Below, in pieces: positions 1 through 6,506 of a DNA stretch of 15,752 bases. Source of the DNA: RPQK01 sp041946865 (GTDB lineage Bacteria > Acidobacteriota > UBA6911 > RPQK01); NCBI GenBank assembly GCA_041946865.1, contig JBHGBF010000226.1, positions 1 to 15,752 on the forward strand. The letters run 5' to 3'. The number at the start of each line of letters is the position of its first letter. The stretch's first letter is position 1. Under the pieces are notes generated by a model, which saw nothing but the letters and a program-made list of their open reading frames with translations, had not been told where the DNA came from and searched no databases. The position numbers and the translations under genes are program-made.

Positions 1-196
1 AGCACCGGCCTCTCTCCTCGTTGCTGCCACACTCCGAACAAAAAACTGAGGGGTTACAATCCATGGCAAAGTCTAGTTGATTTTTTAGCAGTTTGGTGCT
101 CTCTGCCGCCGATTCTCCGTTTTCGCCCTGGACGGTCGCAAACTCATGTCCCAGCAGTTGCCGGCATGACAAATTCGGGGACAGGTTCGACTGAAT
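1..196 (-). other. Edge reading frame, possible zinc-ribbon protein (partial)
   Basis: A minus-strand frame is open from a TAA at 197-199 to the window edge. Its last part reads DFAMDCNPSVFCSECGSN and then GRC, so there is a CSEC knuckle and a further Cys, as in small zinc ribbons. The only in-frame ATG is at 64, directly before DCNPSVF, and no Shine-Dalgarno sequence precedes it. The stretch before that ATG also reads like protein (LLGHEFATVQGENGES), so this may be the damaged N-terminal side of a gene or a gene using a non-ATG start. I do not recognise the family. The peptide NPSVF recurs at 9042-9057 in DNA of the opposite orientation. Confidence 0.25.
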
Positions 197-432
197 TTAG
201 GAGTCTGTGACAATCCTGCTACCCGGCCCCAGAGCCCGGGTAGGCGCTGCAACCTTATCAGCGCGGAGGTAATGCAAGTCTAGGTCAGTGGGAAAGAGGC
301 GCGACAGACCTCTCTGGAACGAGTAGAAAACAAGACGTTGAGAGCCGCGAGGTTCTGGTCGCGCAGCGACCCCCCGGGGTCGAGCCTTTTCAACACCCTC
401 GCAGTGTTCGCGGCTCCACCCGATCGGCGGGT
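197..432. other. Non-coding stretch with small inverted repeats
   Basis: No convincing gene is seen. A perfect 8-bp hairpin, CTACCCGG (219-226) with CCGGGTAG (236-243), has a 9-nt loop and no T-run. A 9-bp inverted repeat, GAGCCGCGA (342-350) with TCGCGGCTC (408-416), encloses the motif CCTTTTCAACACCCTCG at 385-401, which recurs almost exactly at 5164-5180. A GCGGG/CCCGC hairpin (427-442) spans the stop codon of pcm. None is a classical rho-independent terminator. Confidence 0.4.
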
Positions 433-1092
433 TTACTCCCGCGGATCGCTGCGCCAGCCGTATTCGCCGATGAGGGGAACGAAGGTACACCGTTCGCCCC
501 GGCGGCGCTCGAACCCCTGCTCGGTGCGTACGACGGTGTACAGGACTTGTGAGAAGTCTTCTTCGAGGGGGATGACCAGCCGGCCGTTCAAGGCTAACTG
601 ATCGAGGAGCGGAGTGGGAACATCAGGCGCGCCGGCTGTCACGAGGATGGCGTCGTAAGGGCTGAATTCAGGCCAGCCGAGCGTACCGTCTCCGTGCTTG
701 AGCGTCCATCCGGTATAGCCCAGTCCGGACAGCCGTTCCTGTGCCTGCCGGTAAAGCTCGGGGATTCTCTCAATGCTGTAAACCCGGGTGCCCAGTTCGA
801 GAAGGATGGCCGTCTGGTAACCGCTTCCGGTCCCCAGCTCAAGTACCTTTTCACCGGGCTGGATTCTGGCCGCCTCGGTCATCACAGCGACCATGAACGG
901 TTGGCTGATCGTCTGGCCCTGTCCGATTGGAAGGGGGTTGTCCGTATAGGCCCGGTGGGCGAGGTCCGGCGGAACAAACTCCTCACGAGGAACTCGTTGA
1001 AATGCTTCGAGCACCCGCTGGTCCCGGATGCCCCTCGCCTTGAGCTGGTGCTGGACCATTTGTTCTCGGGCCCGTGCGAAGGTCTCATCCAT
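433..1092 (-). CDS. pcm: Protein-L-isoaspartate O-methyltransferase
   Basis: The enzyme transfers a methyl group from S-adenosylmethionine to isoaspartyl residues in aged proteins, the first step of their repair; it acts in the cytoplasm. The 219-aa product has the usual bacterial length. Visible family signatures are the PIGQGQTISQP block (residues 55-65), the SAM-binding motif I VLELGTGSGYQ (83-93), a GDG turn (134-136), and the C-terminal FVPLIGEYGW block (204-213), which matches the FVPLvG..GW ending of PCMT proteins. It is the last gene of a minus-strand operon and starts 16 bp after rnhB. The sequence before the ATG has only a weak GGGG, so it may depend on translation arriving from rnhB. 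Nothing looks broken. Identification is confident; the operon is inferred from spacing. Confidence 0.93.
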   Translation of the reverse strand: MDETFARAREQMVQHQLKARGIRDQRVLEAFQRVPREEFVPPDLAHRAYTDNPLPIGQGQTISQPFMVAVMTEAARIQPGEKVLELGTGSGYQTAILLELGTRVYSIERIPELYRQAQERLSGLGYTGWTLKHGDGTLGWPEFSPYDAILVTAGAPDVPTPLLDQLALNGRLVIPLEEDFSQVLYTVVRTEQGFERRRGERCTFVPLIGEYGWRSDPRE

Positions 1093-1108
1093 GGTTAACC
1101 CCGCGCGC

Positions 1109-2089
1109 TTATGCTTGCGGCTCTGAGGTGCCGGCCTCCTGGACGGCCTGCTTCAGCCGGCGGGACAGACGCTGGTGGAACTTGCGCTGCTCGTATTCGC
1201 TGAACTCCTCCCAGACGAGCTGCCATTGGGCTTCGAGAGCCTGTAAATCAGGCAGCGAGTCGGTCCGGTAAAGCTCGGCAAGGTAAGAATAGAAGAGTGG
1301 CGAGCAGTTGCCGCACACCTCTTTGACATATAGAAAGGAGCGGCGGTGCAGGGGCGAAGGTCCAAACTCCTGCAAGGCGCGCTGGTGTTCGGGGGTGGAA
1401 TATCCCTTGTGCCGGGCAAATCCATACTGCGGATACTGCGAATCCAGGCCTTCCATCAGCTGGTCACGGTGGGTCTTCGCGACAATAGAAGCGGCGGCGA
1501 TCGAGAAACAGCAGGCATCGCCCCCCTTGATACCGTTTTGGGGCGATGTCAATCCGGGGATGATGCGGGCATCAGTCAGGACAAATTCGGGCACCAGGCC
1601 GAGGTTTTCAATAGCTCGCCGCATGGCCAGAAGCCCTGCCTGGTAGATATTGATCTGGTCAATCTCTTCGACGGAGGCGACCCCCGTGCCGACTGCGACG
1701 GCCTTTTTTCGAACCTGCTCGACCAGCTGCTGGCGGAGCTCCGGCGTCAGCTTTTTGGAATCATCGATGCCGAGGATCCGGGTCCGGGGCGGAAATACGA
1801 CTGCCGCAGCCACGACCGGCCCGGCCAGCGGACCGATGCCGGCCTCGTCCACCCCGGCGATCTGGACCAGTCCCGATTTCCAGAGACCGCGTTCGAGCCG
1901 CAGCAGCCGGCTGATCCGGCGCCGTTCGCGCTTCTCGTCATCGGCTCTTTTCTTGAGAAAGTCGTAGACCTGCCGGACCCCGTTTCGGCCGTCCTGCGCA
2001 AGCAGGCGCAGCAAACGCGGAGTGGGCCGCCGGTTCAGAAAGCGTCGCCGAACCTGGGTGATCGATAGAGCAGAAAGATCCAAATCCAT
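1109..2089 (-). CDS. rnhB: Ribonuclease HII with N- and C-terminal extensions
   Basis: This endonuclease cuts the RNA strand of RNA-DNA hybrids and removes single ribonucleotides from DNA. The core (residues about 74-256) carries GVDEAGIGPLAGP with catalytic D81 and E82, LTD with D173, GGDACCFSIAAASIVAK with D191, and the substrate-contact block HKGYSTPEH followed by GPSPLHRRSF. The D-E-D-D set is therefore complete. At 326 aa it is much longer than the roughly 200-aa E. coli enzyme: a basic N-terminal region of about 73 residues and a charged C-terminal tail of about 70 residues are added. The motif before D191 reads KGGD where KGD is usual. I chose the ATG at 2089 over the GTG at 2092 because GGAG lies 4 nt before the ATG but sits against the GTG. 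The ATG overlaps the CBM9 stop as TGATG, which implies translational coupling. Confidence 0.92.
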   Translation of the reverse strand: MDLDLSALSITQVRRRFLNRRPTPRLLRLLAQDGRNGVRQVYDFLKKRADDEKRERRRISRLLRLERGLWKSGLVQIAGVDEAGIGPLAGPVVAAAVVFPPRTRILGIDDSKKLTPELRQQLVEQVRKKAVAVGTGVASVEEIDQINIYQAGLLAMRRAIENLGLVPEFVLTDARIIPGLTSPQNGIKGGDACCFSIAAASIVAKTHRDQLMEGLDSQYPQYGFARHKGYSTPEHQRALQEFGPSPLHRRSFLYVKEVCGNCSPLFYSYLAELYRTDSLPDLQALEAQWQLVWEEFSEYEQRKFHQRLSRRLKQAVQEAGTSEPQA

Positions 2090-2763
2090 CACTCTCCGAC
2101 AAAAATGATGTTGCCGAAAGCCGACGGAACGTGAAAATCAGGAACTGCCGTGAAAGTCGGACACCATGCCAGGTACTCACGCTCAGGCTCCTCTCCCGCC
2201 ATCCGGTACAGATTCAGCCGCCAGGCATCCCCGATGCCCGGCCTTTGGCGGTTGCCGAGCCCCCCGAGCAGGGGCGAAAACGGGACGGCCAGGACCACAC
2301 TCCAGACGCCGCACTCCTTGTCTATGGCGGCACGGACCCGCAAGCCTGAGCTCCACCGGTAGTCTACATCGACCCTTGGTTTTCGTATATGAAGATCCAG
2401 CCACTGGCCGAGCGGGCTGACTTCGAACTCGAAATAGTCGTCACATGACTCCGGGCGCAAAAAAACCTCCACCACATCTTTCTCCCAGAGACCCGGAACG
2501 GAGGAGGTGGTCGCCCATTCCGGATTGACGTTAAGCTCGGAGAACCAGCAGCAGAAGTGGAAGTAGAGATCGGTCGCGGTCCAGACCGACTTGACTTCCG
2601 TCATATTCTGCCATCCGGCTCCCTTTTCTTTCAGGGCCGCCTTTCCATTCCAGTAGCGGCTGATCGAGACTTTTTCGGCCTTGTCCCAAGCGGTGTGTTT
2701 TTCGTCGAGAGGTGCGTCGCCTGCGGCGGCGGTGAAGCAGCTGAACAGAGTGTTTTCGGGCAT
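2089..2763 (-). CDS. CBM9-like carbohydrate-binding protein, stand-alone
   Basis: The 224-aa product resembles the single-domain 'carbohydrate-binding family 9-like' proteins. Recognisable parts are WEKDVVEVFLRPE, then YFEFEVSPLGQWLDLHI in the middle, and the C-terminal block GDAWRLNLYRM with YLAWCPTFT and FHVPSAFGNIIF; this beta-sandwich pattern is typical of DOMON/CBM9-like folds. No catalytic domain is attached, and the N-terminus shows no convincing signal peptide, so a cytoplasmic location is likely though unusual for a sugar-binding module. The ATG at 2763 is the furthest possible start, because an in-frame TGA lies three codons upstream. No Shine-Dalgarno sequence precedes it and a TATAAT box ends only 9 nt away. 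It leads the rnhB-pcm operon. The ligand is unknown. Confidence 0.8.
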   Translation of the reverse strand: MPENTLFSCFTAAAGDAPLDEKHTAWDKAEKVSISRYWNGKAALKEKGAGWQNMTEVKSVWTATDLYFHFCCWFSELNVNPEWATTSSVPGLWEKDVVEVFLRPESCDDYFEFEVSPLGQWLDLHIRKPRVDVDYRWSSGLRVRAAIDKECGVWSVVLAVPFSPLLGGLGNRQRPGIGDAWRLNLYRMAGEEPEREYLAWCPTFTAVPDFHVPSAFGNIIFVGE

Positions 2764-2788
2764 TTGGATTCAATTATAATTTTAGCCC
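2764..2788. promoter_or_regulatory. Divergent promoter with shared palindromic -10 box
   Basis: Only 25 bp separate the start codons of the CBM9 gene (minus) and tyrA (plus). The 10-bp palindrome AATTATAATT (2772-2781) supplies a perfect TATAAT to both strands: 2775-2780 on plus and 2773-2778 on minus. Transcription starting about 7 nt downstream would begin within 1-3 nt of each start codon. Neither gene has a Shine-Dalgarno sequence. I see no good -35 box on either side. The near-leaderless reading is an inference from spacing. Confidence 0.55.
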
Positions 2789-3532
2789 GTGAAAATCAAA
2801 ACCATCGGCCTGATTGGCCTAGGCCGTTTTGGAACAATGGCTTACCAGTATCTGCGGGCATCCAAAGAGATCCGGGTTTACGATGCGAACGAAAGCGCTC
2901 TGCGGCAGTGTCCCGACGCCCGCAACTTCGCCGACGCGGCGGCCGCCGACCTGGTTGTTCTGACGGTTCCCATCTCGGCGGTTGAAAGAGTTTGCCAGGA
3001 CATGGCACGATTGCTCAGACACGGTCAGTTGGTGGTTGATACATGCAGCGTCAAAGAAAAGCCGATCAAGGTTATGCTGCGGGAACTGCCCGAATACGTC
3101 GAGATTCTCGGCACTCATCCGCTTTTTGGCCCCGATAGCGGGAAAAAAGGGATTGCCGGGCTGAAAATCGCGCTCTGTCCAGTCAGGATCCAACCCGGTT
3201 CCTACCAGGCGATCCTCCGGTACCTGCGGTCTCTTGGCCTGATCACTCTCGAAACGACTCCCGAGGAACATGACCGCCAGATCGCCCGGACACAGGCGGT
3301 CTTCCACCTTATCGCTCAAGCCTGCAAGCGTCTGAACTGGGGAGGAGAAGACATCACGACACCCGGCCCGGAAACGTTTTTCAACCTGCTCAAGAGCGTT
3401 CAGAACGACACCGATCAACTCTTCTTCGACCTCCAGCGGGAGAACCGGCACGCCGCCAAGGCGCGATCGGAATTTATCGAAGAGGTCATCCGTCTGGACG
3501 GTGACCTGAGCAGGGATATGGGAAAGGAATGA
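2789..3532 (+). CDS. tyrA: Prephenate/arogenate dehydrogenase (TyrA), no ACT domain
   Basis: The enzyme oxidatively decarboxylates prephenate or arogenate with NAD(P)+ in tyrosine synthesis. The Rossmann nucleotide motif GLIGLGRFG is at residues 7-15. VDTCSVK (83-89), GTHPLFGPDSG (108-118, with the expected catalytic His110) and HDRQIARTQAVFH (161-173) match the family's helical dimerisation half. At 247 aa it is short and lacks the C-terminal ACT regulatory domain, so it is probably not feedback-inhibited through that domain. The HPLFGPDSGK form resembles plant and cyanobacterial arogenate dehydrogenases, but substrate choice cannot be read from motifs alone. The GTG start is forced: an in-frame TAG lies one codon upstream and the next ATG falls after the Rossmann motif. 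No Shine-Dalgarno is present. The 3' end overlaps the next gene as ATGA. Confidence 0.88.
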   Translation: MKIKTIGLIGLGRFGTMAYQYLRASKEIRVYDANESALRQCPDARNFADAAAADLVVLTVPISAVERVCQDMARLLRHGQLVVDTCSVKEKPIKVMLRELPEYVEILGTHPLFGPDSGKKGIAGLKIALCPVRIQPGSYQAILRYLRSLGLITLETTPEEHDRQIARTQAVFHLIAQACKRLNWGGEDITTPGPETFFNLLKSVQNDTDQLFFDLQRENRHAAKARSEFIEEVIRLDGDLSRDMGKE

Positions 3533-4188
3533 GTTCTTCGTTCGGGGATAAAATTCGACTCTTCCTGGTGGGCTGGCTGGGTTACCTTCTGGTCTCGGCG
3601 ATCGGCTATACGCTGCGCTACCGCGTCGAGGGTTGGGAGGATTTCCAGCGATCCAAGGATCAAGGGAGAAGTGTCATCTTCTCTTTCTGGCACAACCAGA
3701 TTCTGCAAGCCACGCATTTTTTCCGTTTTCGAGGCATCGTGGTCATGAGCAGCTCCCACCGGGACGGGGTCTACACCAGCCGGGTGATCGAGAAGTTCGG
3801 TTACGCGATCGTCCGTGGATCGAGCACCCGGGGTGCTGTTCGGGCCTTGCTGGAGATGAAAAGGCATCTGGAACAAGGCCGGGATGTCGGCTTCACCGCC
3901 GATGGCCCCAAAGGGCCGGTTTACCGGGTAAAACCCGGGCCGGTGTGGCTTTCTCAGCGCACCGGCGCACCGATTATGCCCTTCCATGTCCAACCGGAAA
4001 AATACTGGGAAATGAAAAGCTGGGACCGGTTTCGAGTAGCCAGGCCTTTTTCGAGAACCCTGGTCAAGATCGGGCGGCTGTTTGTTGTCCCTCCGGATTC
4101 GGACGAAGAGCAATGGATCGGGATCTACCAGCGTGAAATGGACCAGCTGAAAGACTACTGTGAAAAGTACTGGAAAGCGCACAAATAG
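3529..4188 (+). CDS. DUF374 lysophospholipid acyltransferase-like protein
   Basis: The 219-aa product matches the DUF374 branch of the LPLAT acyltransferases, inner-membrane-associated enzymes thought to move acyl chains onto lipid or lipid A precursors. A hydrophobic segment at about residues 11-27 could anchor it. FSFWHNQIL (51-59, His55) stands in place of the HxxxxD acyltransferase motif, SSSHRDG (74-80) matches the family's S.s.DG block, GSSTRGAVRAL (98-108) follows, and FTADGPKGPVYRVKPG (122-137) is the most diagnostic segment. The ATG overlaps the tyrA stop (ATGA), so the two are almost certainly translated in tandem. The metabolic link to tyrosine synthesis is not obvious. The true acyl acceptor is unknown; the family call is confident and the reaction is inferred. 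Confidence 0.9.
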   Translation: MSSSFGDKIRLFLVGWLGYLLVSAIGYTLRYRVEGWEDFQRSKDQGRSVIFSFWHNQILQATHFFRFRGIVVMSSSHRDGVYTSRVIEKFGYAIVRGSSTRGAVRALLEMKRHLEQGRDVGFTADGPKGPVYRVKPGPVWLSQRTGAPIMPFHVQPEKYWEMKSWDRFRVARPFSRTLVKIGRLFVVPPDSDEEQWIGIYQREMDQLKDYCEKYWKAHK

Positions 4189-4203
4189 CGCGGAGGGACG
4201 GCG

Positions 4204-5010
4204 ATGGCACGATTTCCGGAACGGATAGGCTTGGGTCGATCGGAGTTGTCGGTCTGTCCGCTGGGCGTCTCCGGCGGTTACGGCGTCGACAAGCCGGCTC
4301 TGCTTCGCGCCTTCAACCGGGGCGTCAATTACTGGTACCACGGAACAAGACGCGGCAGCGGGATGCGTGACGCCATCGTCGAGCTTGTCAGGGCGGGGCA
4401 CCGGCAAGAGCTGGTGGTGGTCATCCAAAGCTACGCAAGAGTTGGTTGGATGGTCGAGTGGTCGGTCACACGCGCCCTTAAGTCGCTCGGTCTGGATTAC
4501 GCGGATGTGCTCCTTCTCGGCCTGTTCAACCGGATGCCGGCGGACGGAGTCATGGACCGGGTCATGCGGGTGCAGGAAAAGGGGATGGTCCGCTGCCTTG
4601 CAGTTTCGGCTCACCGGCGGCCGAGTTTCCTGACTTACGCCGCCGATCCTCGCTTCTCGATTCTCCACATCCGTTACAACGCCGCCCATGTCGGGGCCGA
4701 AGCCGAGATTTTCCCGCAGCTGCGGCAAGAGAACCGGCCGGGAACCGTCGCCTACACCGCCACGCGCTGGGGGACCCTGCTCAAAGCCGGTCAGATGCCC
4801 CCGGGGGAAAGACCGCTTCGCGCCCGCGACTGCTACCGCTTCGTGCTTTCCAATCCCGATTTCAATGTCTGCATGACGGGTCCCAAGAACGGGGCGGAGC
4901 TTGACGAAGCCCTGACGGCGCTCGAAGAAGGCCCGCTGAGCCCCGACGAAGCTGAGCGGATACGGCGGATCGGCCGCCATGTGCACGCAGGGGCGTTTTT
5001 GGGAAAGTGA
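4204..5010 (+). CDS. Aldo/keto-reductase-fold protein lacking the catalytic tetrad
   Basis: The 268-aa product follows the aldo/keto reductase pattern: LGRSELSVCPLGVSGGYG at the start, RGVNYWYHGTRRG where a typical AKR reads GvNffDTA..YG, ELVVVIQSYAR where the catalytic Lys belongs, LGLDYADVLLLGLFN where 'D.yllH' with the catalytic His belongs, and a C-terminal FNVCMTGPKNGAELDEAL matching the usual cofactor-site segment. By this alignment the Asp, Tyr, Lys and His of the D-Y-K-H tetrad are all replaced. The fold is probably kept but AKR chemistry is doubtful. A clear ribosome site (GGAGG, about 7 nt before the ATG) supports the start. It lies 15 bp after the DUF374 gene and is the third gene of the plus-strand operon. 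The reading frame is uninterrupted, so it is a maintained gene. Function unknown. Confidence 0.8.
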   Translation: MARFPERIGLGRSELSVCPLGVSGGYGVDKPALLRAFNRGVNYWYHGTRRGSGMRDAIVELVRAGHRQELVVVIQSYARVGWMVEWSVTRALKSLGLDYADVLLLGLFNRMPADGVMDRVMRVQEKGMVRCLAVSAHRRPSFLTYAADPRFSILHIRYNAAHVGAEAEIFPQLRQENRPGTVAYTATRWGTLLKAGQMPPGERPLRARDCYRFVLSNPDFNVCMTGPKNGAELDEALTALEEGPLSPDEAERIRRIGRHVHAGAFLGK

Positions 5011-5011
5011 A

Positions 5012-5055
5012 GTCGGGCGCACGGCTGGTCGGCCAGCTCGTCAGCGGAGCCCGAC
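5012..5055 (+). terminator. Structured 3' end after the tyrA operon
   Basis: GTCGGGC (5012-5018) pairs with GCCCGAC (5049-5055), and inside it GCTGG (5024-5028) pairs with CCAGC (5033-5037). The structure begins 2 bp after the stop codon of the AKR-like gene. No T-run follows, so it is not a standard rho-independent terminator; it may protect the mRNA end or assist termination. The rest of the gap up to 5247 shows no gene, only the motif CCTTTTCAATACCCTCG at 5164-5180. Confidence 0.3.
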
Positions 5056-5247
5056 CGCTTGAGTGCTCCCGGCGGCCTCCACGGCGACGGTACTAATGGC
5101 CGACATGTGCTTTTCGTGATCTGGGCGGCTTGCGGGAAACAAATCGCGAGGCGCATCCTCCGCCCTTTTCAATACCCTCGTGGCTCTCTGCCGCGGTTTG
5201 AAAAACGTGCTTTCAAGCCCCGGAGAGGGACGGTCCCGAGCGCGCTG

Positions 5248-5607
5248 TTAAGAGGGCGGAGCGGCTCTCCCCTCGGGATCTGGCCGATCGCGGTAATAGG
5301 CGGTGATCAGGTTCCGCTCGATCGTCTTGTGGAGACTACCCGTGCTTGAGGCGCGCAGCGCCTTTCGCGCGCAAGTTCCGCAGAGGAGATATCCGATGAG
5401 GACACCGCGCTGTCGATAGAAGTAACAATTCAAGGAGAGAGCGTTTTGACCTTGATACCTGACTGCGCCTGCCTTACGCTTCATGCATCCCGGACAGAGA
5501 TCGTCTGCGTGGAACCAATACTCTTTGATTGCGTTGCCGAAGCGAGCTTCTCCGAAGGCGGCGAGCTGGTCAAGCAGTTCATCGGCATTGTCCTTTTTGT
5601 GTTTCAT
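5248..5607 (-). CDS. Unidentified two-CxxC (putative zinc-binding) protein
   Basis: I do not recognise this 119-aa protein. It begins MKHKKDNADELLDQLAAFGE, a probable helix, then carries YWFHADDLCPGCMKRKAG and, about 40 residues later, YLLCGTCARKAL. The CPGC and CGTC pairs plus the preceding His and Asp look like a split zinc ribbon. The tail is rich in Arg and Pro. I start it at the ATG at 5607 rather than the one 30 bp upstream, because GGAG lies 9 nt before 5607. It is convergent with the tyrA operon and lies on the opposite strand from the broken helicase. Codon use looks coding, but with no known homologue it could be a remnant. A link to the lost defence genes next door is speculation. 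Confidence 0.5.
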   Translation of the reverse strand: MKHKKDNADELLDQLAAFGEARFGNAIKEYWFHADDLCPGCMKRKAGAVRYQGQNALSLNCYFYRQRGVLIGYLLCGTCARKALRASSTGSLHKTIERNLITAYYRDRPDPEGRAAPPS

Positions 5608-5882
5608 AGTGATGAGCTCCGTTGAGCCCGGCGGCACGAAGGCTTGGCACAGACGCCGCGCTCCTTCGTGCAGGATAGGCTGAACCTCGTCAAAGCGCCA
5701 GAAGATTCGGGAGATTTGGACCGCTCTGGAGAAAACCCAATTCCATGCCCGTCGCCTCCGCTGCGGTCGGCCTGCTGGTTTGGGTGGTGACTATTCGCGT
5801 CGGCTGGTGGATGGGGACGAGTCTCAGACCAGAACCTGGCAGGTGGGGCTGGGTCGGCACTCAGACGGAACGATACCGAAAA

Positions 5883-6237
5883 GTAAGCCTCTCCATCGAC
5901 GACATCCACGGCCTTACCGTTCTCGATTCCAAGTACACCTTCACCGGCGATCCACAGCTCCTGGGGCTGGGGATACAGGCCTATACACTCGGGATAGCCT
6001 GGGAATTCGACCCTTACTTCGGGCTTTCATATGCCGCGTGGATCGACTTCCTCATCAACTGGAGGCGGTATATGACTACCTTTTGAAGCTGGCCCGTGTC
6101 CGCTTTCTACTCGCCGACGACGCCGGCGCCGGCAAGACGATCATGTCGGGTCTGCTTATCCGTGAGCTTGAGCTACGTGGTCTCGCCGAAAGGATACTAA
6201 TCGTTTGCCCAGCGAATCTGTCTTTTCAGTGGCAGCG
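5883..6237 (+). pseudogene. N-terminal remnant of a HepA/DrmD-like SNF2 helicase
   Basis: The first frame reads VSLSIDDIHGLTVLD, then TFTGDPQLLGLGIQAYTLG and WEFDPYFGLS, which resembles the region just before the helicase core in HepA/DrmD-type SNF2 proteins. Near 6030 the reading shifts by one base (a single missing base restores ...GLSICRVD) and continues as LPHQLEAVYDYLL, LLADDAGAGKTIMSGLL (intact Walker A, motif I) and ILIVCPANLSFQWQR (motif Ia). It stops matching at about 6237. The rest of the helicase (DEAD-like box, second RecA domain, C-terminus) is absent. In the full family this ATPase moves along DNA and is often found in anti-phage loci. I could not place a start codon or an upstream N-terminus. 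Family call good; subgroup uncertain. Confidence 0.7.
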
Positions 6238-6506
6238 CCCAGGAATTCAAGCCAGAGCCTCAACCGGAACCGGAATCGGGACCCCAGCTCCAGGATCGGA
6301 CTCTCAGGATCTTCGGCCGGATCCCACCAGAGGTGTGGAACCGGCTTGGCACCAAGATCCTACCGAGGCTGAAGGCGGGAACCGACGTGCGAGTGAGTGT
6401 CGATTTCGCGGTGACTGTGCCTGGCGATCTCGCGAAGGCTTTGGAGAATGACTTCCGCCAGGTCATCCAAGATTTGGGGCTCGGAAATGTGAAGATTGAG
6501 GGATAA
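6238..6506 (+). pseudogene. C-terminal remnant resembling a DUF499-type ATPase
   Basis: Directly after the helicase fragment, and in a different frame, the sequence reads QEFKPEPQPEPESGPQLQD, then LRIFGRIPPEVWNRLGTKIL, PRLKAGTDVRVSVDFAVTV and LAKALENDFRQVIQDLGLG, ending with VKIEG and a TAA at 6504-6506. I associate this ending (a Pro/Glu linker followed by a compact alpha/beta domain starting 'FGRIPPEVWNRLGTK') with the C-terminus of large DUF499 proteins, which occur next to DUF1156 methyltransferases and helicases in anti-phage loci. No start or ATPase domain is present. The junction at about 6237-6243 with the helicase therefore looks like a deletion scar that removed the helicase C-terminus, anything between, and most of this gene. 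The DUF499 assignment is from memory and less sure than the helicase. Confidence 0.5.

Noticed and set aside
160..245. Possible tRNA suggested by GGTTCGACTGAAT and a nearby GC-rich hairpin
   Set aside because: No matching acceptor stem, anticodon arm or paired T-arm could be laid out around it on either strand.
3415..5022. A 535-codon open frame on the minus strand across tyrA's end, the DUF374 gene and the AKR-like gene
   Set aside because: It lies opposite three well-supported genes with family motifs, shows no motif of its own and has a composition (many Arg, Pro, His) typical of antisense frames in GC-rich DNA.
5604..5909. A 101-codon minus-strand frame upstream of the two-CxxC gene
   Set aside because: It overlaps the helicase remnant on the other strand, lacks a ribosome site and shows no motif.
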